Shown: positions 35,940 to 45,368 of the stretch, piece by piece
Layout of the letters: each line of letters opens with the position of its first letter
How positions within the stretch are numbered: position 1 is the stretch's first letter
Source of the DNA: Flavobacterium succinicans LMG 10402
GTDB taxonomy: Bacteria; Bacteroidota; Bacteroidia; Flavobacteriales; Flavobacteriaceae
Assembly: GCF_000611675.1 (NCBI RefSeq)
Contig: NZ_JATV01000006.1
Location: 248,001 to 312,000 of the forward strand
DNA: 64,000 bases
Direction of reading: 5' to 3'
The notes under the pieces: model-generated
Told to the model about the DNA's origin: nothing
The model's database searches: none
The model's input: the letters and a program-made list of their open reading frames with translations, nothing else
Made by a program: the position numbers and the translations under genes

Positions 35940-36835
35940 TGCTTTCTGTTCTTATTCCGGTATACAATTATGCGGTATTTCCATTAGTTTTGGAAGTACA
36001 CAAACAATGTATTGCCGCCGGAATTCAATTCGAAATCCTTTGCCAAGACGATTTTTCTACATCACATATAGAAGAAAATCTTGCTATTGAAAAGCTACCC
36101 TATTGCACTTTTTCTAAAAACAAAGTCAATTTAGGTAGAGGAAACAATCGAAACCTACTGATTCAAAAAGCTCAATTTGACTGGTTACTTCTTTTGGATT
36201 GCGACACCTTTCCTAGAGATTCTTTTTTTATCAAAAACTATCTTTCGTTTATACAAAAACCGATGTCATCTTTGGTTTTTGGAGGTATTATATATCATCC
36301 CAAAAAGCCACACAACTCACAATTGTTACGCTGGGTGTATGGTCAAAAAAGAGAAGCACTTCCTTGCAACATCAGGAATAAAAAACCCAACAGCAGCGCT
36401 TTAACTTCTAATTTATTAATCAAAAAAGAAATCGCTACACAATTTCCGTTTCCAGAATCTCTAAAAGAATACGGATATGAAGATTTTTGTTTTCTCACCA
36501 ATTTAGCTTCACAGAACATTACTGTATTCCATCTTGACAACCCTACTTTTCATCTCAATTTAGAAACTTCAACAGCTTTTTTAGCCAAAACAGAAATGGC
36601 GCAAAAAAACTTGTTGTTTTTAGTCCGCCATCAAATCATCGATACCAAAGAAAGCAAGATTGCTCGCGTATTTTTATTAGCAGAAAAATTAAAATTAGTG
36701 GGACTACTCAGTTGGTTGTTTCAAAAAACGAAAAAGAAAGTCAGCCAAAATTTGTGTTCAAAAAAACCATCATTACTCCTTTTCGATTGGTACAAATTGG
36801 GTTATTTATGTCACTTGCAAACTAACGCTGTATAA
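35939..36835 (+). CDS. Glycosyltransferase family 2
   Basis: 298 residues. GT-A start [16 protein letters not shown], nucleotide-sugar contacts around QDDFST near residue 36 and KVNLGRGNNRNLLI near 62, and the metal-binding D-x-D in LLLLDCDTFP near 88. An acceptor-side region YGYEDFCFL is near 180. It transfers a sugar, probably in cell-surface glycan synthesis. Coupled to ftsE by a TAATG overlap, and its 3' end overlaps the converging GT4 gene by 14 bases. Confidence 0.88.
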   Translation: MLSVLIPVYNYAVFPLVLEVHKQCIAAGIQFEILCQDDFSTSHIEENLAIEKLPYCTFSKNKVNLGRGNNRNLLIQKAQFDWLLLLDCDTFPRDSFFIKNYLSFIQKPMSSLVFGGIIYHPKKPHNSQLLRWVYGQKREALPCNIRNKKPNSSALTSNLLIKKEIATQFPFPESLKEYGYEDFCFLTNLASQNITVFHLDNPTFHLNLETSTAFLAKTEMAQKNLLFLVRHQIIDTKESKIARVFLLAEKLKLVGLLSWLFQKTKKKVSQNLCSKKPSLLLFDWYKLGYLCHLQTNAV

Positions 36836-37925
36836 TCAAACTATCGAACAAGGCTTTCCATTGGTGCATAATAGTATTTAGCTCATAGTTAGCTATACTT
36901 TTTTGAGCATTTTCACCCATCGTTTTTCTCATTTTTTCATCCTGAAAAAGCAAAACCAATCGTTCCACAAATGCATCAACATTACCATCCTCAACCAAAA
37001 AGCCATTTACACCATCAGTGATAATTGACCTTGGACCTACTGGACAATCGTAAGCCACACAAGGCAAACCAGAAGCCATAGCCTCAAGCAGCACCAAACC
37101 CAATCCTTCATAACGTGAAGTCATCACAAACACAGCACTATCTAAATAAACCGTCTCAACGGCCACAACAGGTGGATAAAACGTAACGCTACTTTCAACA
37201 CCTAATGCCTGAGCCAACGGAAGCAATTGGGTTTCAGGATTCAAAACGCCATAAATACAAAGTTCCCATTCGGGTTGAAGTTTAGCCACTTGCTGCCATA
37301 TCACCAGCAAACGGTCCAATCCTTTTTCATAGGCATTTCTGGCAATTGCCACTACGCGTTTAGAACTGATTTGCTTCTTTTCTGAAGTTCTAATTACTAA
37401 GGGATTGGTAATAATGGTACAATTTGAAGCAGGCCACTCTTTGGCGCTTTCAGCATTCAAAACAACGAAGGCATCAAATTGCTTGGCTGCCCATTCTTTA
37501 AACCAAAGGGTGTAATTGTATTTCATTTTGTTCAAAAAGGAAATAGAAAACGGCGCTTCTTTTTGGTATTTCGACCCGTGACATTCGAATACAATGGGTA
37601 TTTTTTTGTTTAATAAAAATGGAACCAAATAGGCTTTCAATCCATTGTCTGCAACAATAATACTATCGGGTTGTAAAGAAAGTGCTAATTCCTTAAGTTG
37701 CTTTTTATATTGAAAAACAGCCTTCATCGATTGCCCTTTTCGCTCAATATCATGCCAAACAATAGTAGGATGAAAATCAAAAAAGGGATTTTTATGGCCT
37801 TCATTTTGGGTAACTACGTGGATTTCATAACCCCATTTTTCAATAAAATAATGCGTTTTTAGAGAAAGTATTTTGGCCACACCTCCCGCATTATTGACAG
37901 AGGGAATCAGATAAAGCAATTTCAT
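36822..37925 (-). CDS. Glycosyltransferase family 4
   Basis: 367 residues with the GT-B fold: N-terminal loop SVNNAGGVAKILSL near 9, a middle AIARNAYEKGLDRLL near 202 at the start of the donor domain, and the retaining GT4 motif SRYEGLGLVLLEAMASG near 282 with the nucleotide-binding Glu residues. It adds a sugar to a growing surface glycan. The ATG overlaps the stop of the FdtA-like gene by 4 bases, so the genes form one operon reading left. Confidence 0.92.
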   Translation of the reverse strand: MKLLYLIPSVNNAGGVAKILSLKTHYFIEKWGYEIHVVTQNEGHKNPFFDFHPTIVWHDIERKGQSMKAVFQYKKQLKELALSLQPDSIIVADNGLKAYLVPFLLNKKIPIVFECHGSKYQKEAPFSISFLNKMKYNYTLWFKEWAAKQFDAFVVLNAESAKEWPASNCTIITNPLVIRTSEKKQISSKRVVAIARNAYEKGLDRLLVIWQQVAKLQPEWELCIYGVLNPETQLLPLAQALGVESSVTFYPPVVAVETVYLDSAVFVMTSRYEGLGLVLLEAMASGLPCVAYDCPVGPRSIITDGVNGFLVEDGNVDAFVERLVLLFQDEKMRKTMGENAQKSIANYELNTIMHQWKALFDSLIIQR

Positions 37926-38329
37926 TGTTTGGATGCCAAAAATTGTGGATAGTCTCGAATATAATCCGATTCTTCAAAAACATCCGATGCCAAAACCAAA
38001 CAAACAGCACCCGAAGAAAAATTTTGTAATTCTCTCCAAATCCCTGTCGGAATTAGTAATCCAACCGAAGGTTTATTGAGTAAAATTGTTTTTTTATCCA
38101 AGCCATCATCTAACACCACTTCAAAACTGCCGCTTAAAGCAATCAAAACTTCTTGCTGAACAATATGCGAATGTCCTCCTCTAAATGCCGAACTTGGCAC
38201 ATCAAAAAGGTAATAAACTCGTTTGAAATCGAAGGTTAAGATATCCTTTTGAATAAATCCTAAATTCCCTCGAGTGTCTTCTACCACTGGAATTGCAATC
38301 GTTTTTAGGTCTTTAAGAGTAGTTTTCAT
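37922..38329 (-). CDS. fdtA: FdtA/QdtA-like dTDP-6-deoxyhexose 3,4-ketoisomerase
   Basis: 135-residue cupin. It has the family pattern PVVEDTRGNLGFIQ near 14, FRGGHSHIVQQEVLIALSGSFEVVLDDG near 50 (metal or active-site His), GLLIPTGIWREL near 95 and SGAVCLVLASDVFEESDYIRDY near 105. FdtA and QdtA turn dTDP-4-keto-6-deoxyglucose into a 3-keto sugar for later amination. The aminotransferase and an acyltransferase lie in the same locus. Whether the product is the galacto (Fuc3N) or gluco (Qui3N) form cannot be told from sequence. Overlaps both neighbours by 4 bases. Confidence 0.88.
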   Translation of the reverse strand: MKTTLKDLKTIAIPVVEDTRGNLGFIQKDILTFDFKRVYYLFDVPSSAFRGGHSHIVQQEVLIALSGSFEVVLDDGLDKKTILLNKPSVGLLIPTGIWRELQNFSSGAVCLVLASDVFEESDYIRDYPQFLASKQ

Positions 38330-39150
38330 TGGGTAATTTCTAAGTATTTTTTGCGCCCATTAAACGCAAATTGAATGGCTTTGGGTGTTTCTTTTAGCCT
38401 TATCTTTTTCTGTTTTACATCATAAAACACTTTTTGTAAAACGCGAAAAATCCAATTGCTCATTCCTATACGTTTCAAAAAAGCGCCTTGAATGTAATAC
38501 CGTTGCAAAAACGATACTTTATCTGTAGTCGTTTGTGTCTCATGGGCAGCAATTACTTTGGGAACAAAAGAAATTTGCTGTTGTTGACCGTACAAATCCA
38601 TTAAAAAAATCGCTTCTTCACCCATCTCAAAGGTCGCTCCTAATCCAAAATGAGTATCAAATTCAATTCCTGAGGCGTCCAAAATGGCTTTATTTATCGT
38701 TATTTCAATTGACATTACAGAAAACAAAGTCAATGGTTTTAAAAACTTTTGACTCTTCTTTGGATATTTTTTAAACAACTTCCTATTTTCGTTTTCAATC
38801 TGAAAACTAATCACTGCTGCATCGGGAAACAGTTCATAAGCAGCGACAATTGTTTCTATAAAATCAGGTTGAAATACTTCATCGTCATCTGCCAAAATTA
38901 AAATTTCTCCTTGGGAATTTTTCAATCCCAAATTCCTACTTTTAGACAACCCTATTTCAAAGGAATTAATGACTTTGACAGTAGGAAAACTGGAGGTTAA
39001 AATAGCATTTTCATCGGTTTGATTGACGATTAAAATTGAAAAATCAGCAAAATGAGCAAAAGGAAACATCGGAATCAAAAAATCCAACGAATTCCTATTC
39101 ATCGTTGCAATTATAATTTCAACAGCCTCTTTTGTATAGCGAATATTCAA
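38326..39150 (-). CDS. Glycosyltransferase family 2, TTG start
   Basis: The first GT-A strand is VEIIIATMNR; the ATG in that strand (39102) would cut it, and the ATG at 39261 lies within the divergent neighbour. TTG at 39150 (giving MNIRYTKEAVEIIIA) fits best: 274 residues. Motifs: GLSKSRNLGLKNSQGEIL near 74 and the D-x-D region ILADDDEVF near 95, then GLGATFEMGEEAIFL near 190 for the acceptor side. It probably acts on the same surface glycan. Operon with the two genes that follow. Confidence 0.82.
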   Translation of the reverse strand: MNIRYTKEAVEIIIATMNRNSLDFLIPMFPFAHFADFSILIVNQTDENAILTSSFPTVKVINSFEIGLSKSRNLGLKNSQGEILILADDDEVFQPDFIETIVAAYELFPDAAVISFQIENENRKLFKKYPKKSQKFLKPLTLFSVMSIEITINKAILDASGIEFDTHFGLGATFEMGEEAIFLMDLYGQQQQISFVPKVIAAHETQTTTDKVSFLQRYYIQGAFLKRIGMSNWIFRVLQKVFYDVKQKKIRLKETPKAIQFAFNGRKKYLEITQ

Positions 39151-39194
39151 TTTGTTCTTACATTTACACAAATATAGAAAAATAGGGTTTGTAA

Positions 39195-40334
39195 ATGAAA
39201 ATACTTTTGATTGGCGAATACAGCAGGTTGCACAATTCTTTAAAAGAAGGCTTGGTGGCATTGGGTCATGAAGTCGTACTTGTAGCCTCGGGTGATGCTT
39301 TCAAAAACTTCCCTTCTGATTATTCGTTTCGAGCCCAAATTACCAATAGTAATTGGTTTTTTAAGAAAACAAGAAACCTTATTTACAGTGTAACTCGAAT
39401 TGAAATGGAGCAGATAGAACATGCGATTCGTTTTTACTTTTTACTTCCAAAGCTTAATAAATTTGACCATGTGCAACTCATTAACTCAGATGCATTAGCC
39501 ACTTTTCCTTGGGTTTCGAGATTTCTATATCGCAAGTTATTTCAAAATATAAAAAGTAGAAGTTTGGTGGTTTGCGGTGACGAAACGCCCGTCATTGATT
39601 ATTTGCTAAAAAAAGAATTGCCTTATTCTATTTTGACGCCTTTTTTTGAAGATGCTACACTCAAAAATCATTTTTATTACCCTTTAAAATACACCAAACC
39701 AGCTTACAGAAAAACCTTCGAATGGTTAGCACAAAATTGTCAAACGATGACGACTTCTGATATGGATTATAAAATTCCGATGGAACGTATGGGATTCAAT
39801 GCACCCTTGATTCCTAATCCGGTAAATTGTGAAAAGATTCCTTTTGAAGCCATAAGCCATCTTGAACCCGTTGTGATTTTCTTAGGTATTAATCGAGGGA
39901 GTTATATTAAAAAAGGAATACCTTATTTTGAAAAAGCATTGGCCGAAATTGAGAAAAAATTCGGTAGTAAAGTTCGTATCTCTATTTGCGAAAACCAACC
40001 CTATGAAGCTTACATCAGCCTGTACAATAAAGCACATATCGTGCTGGACCAAATTTATGCTATGGACCAAGGGTATAACGCTTTGGAAGCTATGGCAAAA
40101 GGAAAAGTAGTTTTTACGGGTGCTAACGAGGCGTTTACGAATTATTATGGTTTAAATGAAAATGTAGCAATTCACACGATACCAGATAAAGATTACCTTG
40201 TGAACCAATTATCCCACTTAATCGAAAACCCAAGCAAACTAAAGGAAATTGGAGAACGAGCAAGAGCATTCATAGAAAAAGAACATCATTATAAAAAAAT
40301 CGCAGAACAATATCTTGCGGCTTGGAAACTTTAA
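39195..40334 (+). CDS. Glycosyltransferase, GT4-like (GT-B fold)
   Basis: 379 residues. N-terminus MKILLIGEYSRLHNSLKEGLVALGHEV is a GT-B opening with a glycine/serine loop; near the end YNALEAMAKGKVVFTGANEAF is the weak form of the GT4 E-x7-E motif, and GERARAFIEKEHHYKKIAEQYL a usual C-terminal helix. Its strand is opposite to its neighbours: 44 bases divergent from the GT2 gene and 4 bases convergent overlap with the flippase gene. That makes it look inserted in the minus-strand operon. Confidence 0.83.
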   Translation: MKILLIGEYSRLHNSLKEGLVALGHEVVLVASGDAFKNFPSDYSFRAQITNSNWFFKKTRNLIYSVTRIEMEQIEHAIRFYFLLPKLNKFDHVQLINSDALATFPWVSRFLYRKLFQNIKSRSLVVCGDETPVIDYLLKKELPYSILTPFFEDATLKNHFYYPLKYTKPAYRKTFEWLAQNCQTMTTSDMDYKIPMERMGFNAPLIPNPVNCEKIPFEAISHLEPVVIFLGINRGSYIKKGIPYFEKALAEIEKKFGSKVRISICENQPYEAYISLYNKAHIVLDQIYAMDQGYNALEAMAKGKVVFTGANEAFTNYYGLNENVAIHTIPDKDYLVNQLSHLIENPSKLKEIGERARAFIEKEHHYKKIAEQYLAAWKL

Positions 40335-41635
40335 CTCTTCGGTAAAAATAGTTTTCTAAACACTAACAAAATCAATACAAAACCTAAGGCACTAGCGTAG
40401 CAATACGCTTGAATCGCTCCCTCATATCCCCGAGTTTTTATCCAATACAGTGATAATAGTAAATAGCTTAGATTAAAAGTTATTTCAAGAAAAAAATAAA
40501 CTTTGAGTCGTGCTTTGACCAAAATTTGGTAGCCAAAAGCTAAAGTTAGTATTTTAAAAAAATCACCTAAAAATTGCCAAATCAATACCGATTGTAATTT
40601 CAAAAATTCAGGGGTAAATACCCACTTCAAAATCCATTCTTTGGCAAAAAACAAAACCAATAACATTACTAAAAACAAAGGAACAAAAGACGAAAAGTAC
40701 ACCTTTACTTCTTGCTTAAAAGCGTCCTCGGTTGACAATGACGCTAATTTTGGCATATAATACAATGACAATCCCGAAGTAAAAAAAAGCATATAAAAAC
40801 TAGATAATTTGGTAGTAGCTTCCCAAAAACCAGCTTCGACTAAAGAATAATTTACAGTAATTGCATTCCGTATCAAAAGCAGTGTTAACGGAGCAATAAT
40901 GGCCGTAAGCAAAGCCATCGCAGAAAACTTTTGAATGGCCGTCACATATTCTTTTTTAATTAAAAACCGAAAATGAAATTGAAAAAGGCGTTTGTCTTTT
41001 ATGACAAAAACTAAAGTAGCAAACACCATAAGTAGTTCACTTACTGCAATCGCCCATACCGCACCACTAATGGTATGAAAATAAATCAAGCTTATGGTAA
41101 CCAAAAAAACCAAAACAGAAGAAACCAATTGCACTAAAACAATAGTTTTGAACTGTTCCAATCCATTATAAATGGCTAACCAAAACGTATTAAGCAATAC
41201 CAACGGCAAAGACAAACCTACTATTCGGATTGGAGTAGTCCATTGGTTGGAATGAAACAAAAGCTGTCCGATAGCCTCCGCAAAACAGAAAACCCCAATG
41301 GCTAATAAAGAAGAAATAATAAAGAAAACGGATAGAAAAGTAGCATACAATTCCGAAAGTGCTTTTTTATTTTCTTTGTTCTCAGCTACTAATTTTACCA
41401 AAGAAGTACTAATACCAAGCGTTGCAACGGATTTTAGCATCGCACCCAGATTTCTAAAATTACCTAATATGGCCATTCCAGAAGGCCCTAAAAAAACCGC
41501 AACCATCTTGTTCGAGATAAATCCCAATACAAAAGTAGTTCCTACCGAAAGTGAATTCACACTCAGCACCTTGAATAGATTATTTTCTTTAAAAAACTTC
41601 AAATACTTATTCTTAAAATGGCTCAAAATCAGCAA
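40331..41635 (-). CDS. Wzx-type polysaccharide flippase
   Basis: 434 residues with about 12 hydrophobic segments and the MOP-superfamily N-terminus (FKVLSVNSLSVGTTFVLGFISNKMVAVFLGPSGMAILGN, read in parts), which resembles WzxE. It flips lipid-linked glycan repeat units across the inner membrane. Starts one base after the stop of the aminotransferase gene, so it is cotranscribed with the FdtB-like gene. No Wzy polymerase is seen in the window. Confidence 0.9.
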   Translation of the reverse strand: MLILSHFKNKYLKFFKENNLFKVLSVNSLSVGTTFVLGFISNKMVAVFLGPSGMAILGNFRNLGAMLKSVATLGISTSLVKLVAENKENKKALSELYATFLSVFFIISSLLAIGVFCFAEAIGQLLFHSNQWTTPIRIVGLSLPLVLLNTFWLAIYNGLEQFKTIVLVQLVSSVLVFLVTISLIYFHTISGAVWAIAVSELLMVFATLVFVIKDKRLFQFHFRFLIKKEYVTAIQKFSAMALLTAIIAPLTLLLIRNAITVNYSLVEAGFWEATTKLSSFYMLFFTSGLSLYYMPKLASLSTEDAFKQEVKVYFSSFVPLFLVMLLVLFFAKEWILKWVFTPEFLKLQSVLIWQFLGDFFKILTLAFGYQILVKARLKVYFFLEITFNLSYLLLSLYWIKTRGYEGAIQAYCYASALGFVLILLVFRKLFLPKS

Positions 41636-42745
41636 CTAATATTGATTTAAGGCTTTGATAATAGCCCTAACTTCTTCATCCTCTAGAGCTGGATGTAGCG
41701 GAATACTCAAAACCTCCTCGTGTATCTTCTCGGTGAAGGGAAACGAGAGTGCATTCATTTGCGCCAAAGCCTTTTGCTTGTGCGGCGGAATGGGATAATG
41801 AATTGCTGTTTCGATGCCGTGTTGTTGTAAATAGACTTGTAATTCAGCCCTTCTTGAAATTCGAATCACAAACAAATGGAAAACGTGATTTTTAGAAAAA
41901 TCCCAAAATGGCAAGATGATTTTATCGTTTTTGATTTCGGTCAAATAACGTTTGGCAATACTTCTTCGCTTATCATTATCTGCATCTAAATTAGATAATT
42001 TCAGGTTCAAAAAAGCGGCTTGAATTTCATCCAATCTTGAATTTACACCAATAAATTCGTTCAGATATTTTGTTTCGGAACCATAATTACGAAGGGATTG
42101 TATCACTTTTGCCAATTGAGCATCATTGGTAACTACTGCTCCTCCATCGCCCAAAGCTCCTAAATTTTTACTCGGATAAAAACTGTAGGCAACAGCCCAT
42201 AGTTCGTTTTTGGAATTTGGAATTTCAAAATTGGAATTTCTTTCAATCCCGTGAGCTTGCGCTGCATCTTCCACAACAATCAAACTATGTTCAGTGGCGA
42301 TAGCATTAATTCGCTCCATTTCTGCCAATTGACCATACAAATGAACTGCCAAAATAGCTTTGGTCTTTGGCGTTATTTTTTCTGGAATCAAATCAGGATT
42401 AATGTTGTAGGTTTCTATTCTTGGTTCTACCAAAACAGGAACCAAATCAGCAGCTAGGACCGCCAAAATAGTAGCAATATAGGTATTGGCTGGCACAATA
42501 ACTTCATCCCCTTTTTGCAATTTACCTAATTGGATATAGCCTTTAAAAATCAAAATCAAAGCATCCAAACCATTGCCCACTCCCACACAATATTGGGTTT
42601 TACAATAGGTTGCAAAATTATTCTCGAAGGTTTCGACTTCTTTGCCTAAAATATACCAACCACGCTCTAAAACCGATTTCAATGTGTCTTGAAATGCCGT
42701 TTCATACCGTTCGTTTATTTTTTTTAAGTCTAGAAATCGTATCAT
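41636..42745 (-). CDS. fdtB: FdtB-like DegT/DnrJ sugar aminotransferase
   Basis: 369-residue PLP enzyme. Motifs: LERGWYILGKEVETFE near 27, GVGNGLDALIL near 54 (cofactor phosphate), VVEDAAQAHG near 155 with the ring-stacking Asp, and the PLP lysine in SFYPSKNLGALGDGG near 190. Members aminate 3-keto-6-deoxy nucleotide sugars from glutamate. With the FdtA-like ketoisomerase in the locus, dTDP-Fuc3N or dTDP-Qui3N is the likely product. ATG overlaps the GNAT gene by 4 bases. Confidence 0.92.
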   Translation of the reverse strand: MIRFLDLKKINERYETAFQDTLKSVLERGWYILGKEVETFENNFATYCKTQYCVGVGNGLDALILIFKGYIQLGKLQKGDEVIVPANTYIATILAVLAADLVPVLVEPRIETYNINPDLIPEKITPKTKAILAVHLYGQLAEMERINAIATEHSLIVVEDAAQAHGIERNSNFEIPNSKNELWAVAYSFYPSKNLGALGDGGAVVTNDAQLAKVIQSLRNYGSETKYLNEFIGVNSRLDEIQAAFLNLKLSNLDADNDKRRSIAKRYLTEIKNDKIILPFWDFSKNHVFHLFVIRISRRAELQVYLQQHGIETAIHYPIPPHKQKALAQMNALSFPFTEKIHEEVLSIPLHPALEDEEVRAIIKALNQY

Positions 42746-43695
42746 TTTAAGGAGTTTTTATAAAAATCCTGACTCCATACCGTGCAACCCAATTCTTCTT
42801 TTTGCTGTAATAAGCCGCTATGAAATCCTTTTTCGCCAGAGTCATTTACAATTCCCATATCAAAAAAAAGTTTGCCCTTTTTTTGAAAAATATCTAGTAA
42901 AGAAATGAATAAAAAATCCAAGGCGCGGTATTTTTCACCTTTTTTGGAAGTGGCACCGTACTGCGATTTTACTCCGTTTTCAAATTCAAAAATGGTGATT
43001 CCTGCTACAATCTTATCCTCCAAATAAACTGAAAATTGTTTGATATTTTGAGGAAATCTCTCGTGAAGCAATTGAATTTCTGCTAAGCTATGAACTGGTT
43101 TTACATCGTATTTTTCTGCTAATCTTGGCTCTAGAATTTTTTCCCAAAAAGGCTGAAAATTAGTTTCTTCTACTACTCTCAATCCTAATACTTCTGTTCG
43201 TCTAAAATGCTTTAATTTACTTTTAGAAATTGGAATCTCTTGAGACAAATGAGCCACCATATTCATTTCTTTTCGGTACAATTGCGCTCCTTTTTTCATC
43301 AAAAAAAAGTCAATTGCTGCATTGCCATGTCCTAAATAAAACGAAGGAATTGGATGTAAATAAAAATGTTCTATTCGCTTGCTTTTGAAAAAATCAAACA
43401 ACAAATCCAGAATCGTTTCTATCTTTTCTATTTTTAATTTGGAAGCATACACCAATCCGCCGTAAGTCAATCCTTGATGTGAATATACCTTGTTGTCTAC
43501 TCTATTGGCAGGCAAAATAGCTATCAACTTCGTTTTATCAAATACTAACAATGAAAAATCATCGAATCGATCTTGATGGTACTCCATAAAATCTCTATGA
43601 AACAAAAAGGTTGCATTGTATGCGCTACTTACAAAGGTGTTCCAAAGCTCGTAATCACTTTTTTCATAGTGCTTTATCGTATAATTTTTCACCAT
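42742..43695 (-). CDS. GNAT/FemAB-type acyltransferase
   Basis: 317 residues with the doubled GNAT fold seen in FemAB-like proteins: an N-terminal unit (YELWNTFVSSAYNATFLFH.., read in parts) and a C-terminal unit with FSVYLEDKIVAGITIFEFE near 225 and KSQYGATSKKGEKYRALDFLFISLL near 250. It probably moves an acyl group onto the amino group made by the aminotransferase, in place of the usual FdtC. The acyl donor cannot be told. First gene of the right-hand minus-strand operon. Confidence 0.75.
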   Translation of the reverse strand: MVKNYTIKHYEKSDYELWNTFVSSAYNATFLFHRDFMEYHQDRFDDFSLLVFDKTKLIAILPANRVDNKVYSHQGLTYGGLVYASKLKIEKIETILDLLFDFFKSKRIEHFYLHPIPSFYLGHGNAAIDFFLMKKGAQLYRKEMNMVAHLSQEIPISKSKLKHFRRTEVLGLRVVEETNFQPFWEKILEPRLAEKYDVKPVHSLAEIQLLHERFPQNIKQFSVYLEDKIVAGITIFEFENGVKSQYGATSKKGEKYRALDFLFISLLDIFQKKGKLFFDMGIVNDSGEKGFHSGLLQQKEELGCTVWSQDFYKNSLK

Positions 43696-43708
43696 AAAAA
43701 CTTAAAAG

Positions 43709-44326
43709 TTATTGATTTGGTTTTAAATCCAAGGTGGGTAATGACCAATTAAACTTAACCACAAGCAATCGAACAACAATAATAACTAAAGAAGTGATTA
43801 GGTAAACCAACGTATCGGGAAGTTGCCATTCTTTGAGTACAAAAAAGACCGCTCCTCCTAAAATACAAATCGTGGCATATATTTCTTTTCTAAAAATAAC
43901 AGGAATTTCAACACACAAAACATCTCTAATAACGCCTCCAAAACAAGCCGTCATGGTGCCCAATGCTACACAAATATAGGGATGCACACCAAAATCAAGG
44001 CCTTTTTGAATTCCGATTAACGTAAATACTCCCAAACCAACAGTGTCAGATAACAGCATCGAGAGTTTAAACCTAAGTAGTTTCCCTCTAAAAACGACTA
44101 CCAAAACAAAGCCTAAGGTGATAATATACAGGTAATTCAAATCTTGCATCCAACCTACGGGTGTTCTACCAATTAACACATCTCGGAGCGTTCCGCCTCC
44201 TACGGCTGTCACAAAAGCGATAATTAATACCCCAAACGGATCCATGCGTTTGTGAAGTGCTGTAAGTGCCCCTGAGATGGCAAATGCCAAAGTCCCAATA
44301 AGGTCTAATGCATCAAAAAATGTCAT
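43709..44326 (-). CDS. TRIC-type (UPF0126) membrane channel protein
   Basis: 205 residues with seven membrane segments arranged as two copies of a unit: GTLAFAISGALTALHKRMDPFGV near 12 with TAVGGGTLRDVLIG near 40, and SDTVGLGVFTLIGIQKGLDFG near 95 with TACFGGVIRDVLC near 127. The paired GG-x-x-RD motifs are typical of bacterial TRIC channels, which pass monovalent cations. 13 bases upstream of the GNAT gene, so it could be cotranscribed although it is not a glycan gene. Confidence 0.92.
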   Translation of the reverse strand: MTFFDALDLIGTLAFAISGALTALHKRMDPFGVLIIAFVTAVGGGTLRDVLIGRTPVGWMQDLNYLYIITLGFVLVVVFRGKLLRFKLSMLLSDTVGLGVFTLIGIQKGLDFGVHPYICVALGTMTACFGGVIRDVLCVEIPVIFRKEIYATICILGGAVFFVLKEWQLPDTLVYLITSLVIIVVRLLVVKFNWSLPTLDLKPNQ

Positions 44327-44470
44327 ACTATAACTTTTAAGTCGCTAAATAAGATGTAAAAATCGTTTCAAAAGTAAAGAAATATACTCGTAAAACGACA
44401 CAGAATAGAAATGGAATTGATTTGGATGATTTTCTTCCTGTATAATTTTATACAAAACCCACACAATATG

Positions 44471-44478
44471 TATATTTG
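44471..44478 (+). promoter_or_regulatory. Candidate -7 box (TATATTTG) of the RNA methyltransferase gene
   Basis: TATATTTG ends 13 bases before the TTG start at 44492, leaving a leader of about 10 bases. Confidence 0.5.
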
Positions 44479-44491
44479 TAATTAAAAAAAG

Positions 44492-45277
44492 TTGAAACAA
44501 ATTACTTCCATACAAAATCCGTATATAAAATCATTAGTCCTACTTCAAGAAAAAGCAAAAGCTAGGAAACAAACCGGAACTTTTTTGATTGAAGGGCAAA
44601 GAGAAATTAGCATTGCCATAAAAGGCGGCTACGAAATTGAAACCTTATTATTTGTTCCTGAAATTTGTTCAGAAAACCAAACCAAACAATTAGTTTCAAA
44701 TGCTGAACTCATAGAAATTACTTCGTCCGTTTATGAAAAACTAGCTTACAGAGATTCTACAGAAGGTGTCTTGGCTGTTGCCAAAACCAAATCGACATTG
44801 TTATCAGATTTAAAGCTCTCCGAAAATCCTTTGATTCTGGTGGCAGAGGCTCCAGAAAAACCAGGCAACATTGGTGCTTTGTTACGAACGGCAGATGCAG
44901 CTAATTTGGATGCTGTTATCATTGCCAATCCAAAAAGTGATTTGTATAATCCGAATATTGTTCGTTCGAGCGTAGGCTGTTTGTTTACCAATCAAATCGC
45001 AACAGGCAGCACGGCCGAAATTATTACTTTTTTGAAAGAGAGAAACATTCATTTTTATTGTGCAACGTTACAAAATTCTAACGGGTATCATTTACAAAAT
45101 TATACTACTCCAACAGCTTTGGTGGTAGGAACAGAAGCTACAGGACTCACGCAAGAATGGCGTGATGCAGCAACGCAAAACATCATTATCCCCATGCAAG
45201 GCGAAATCGATTCGATGAACGTTTCGGTGGCGGCAGCTATTTTGATTTTCGAAGCCAAAAGACAAAGAGGTTTTTAA
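44492..45277 (+). CDS. TrmH/SpoU-family RNA 2'-O-methyltransferase
   Basis: 261 residues, start TTG at 44492 (MKQITSIQNPYIKSL, the usual family N-terminus). The N-terminal domain binds RNA (TGTFLIEGQREISIA near 30). SPOUT knot motifs: PGNIGALLRTADAANLDAVI near 120, VVGTEATGLTQEW near 212 and IPMQGEIDSMNVSVAAAIL near 233. It puts a methyl group from S-adenosylmethionine on a ribose of rRNA or tRNA; which one is unknown. The rare start is certain because no ATG exists upstream. Confidence 0.92.
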   Translation: MKQITSIQNPYIKSLVLLQEKAKARKQTGTFLIEGQREISIAIKGGYEIETLLFVPEICSENQTKQLVSNAELIEITSSVYEKLAYRDSTEGVLAVAKTKSTLLSDLKLSENPLILVAEAPEKPGNIGALLRTADAANLDAVIIANPKSDLYNPNIVRSSVGCLFTNQIATGSTAEIITFLKERNIHFYCATLQNSNGYHLQNYTTPTALVVGTEATGLTQEWRDAATQNIIIPMQGEIDSMNVSVAAAILIFEAKRQRGF

Positions 45278-45368
45278 TGCTCTCCAAAATTACTCGAAAC
45301 AGAAAGACTAACTCGCAGTTGCAAGTCCCATAATAATTACTTATTTTTAGAAAAAGAACCCTGCCGTT

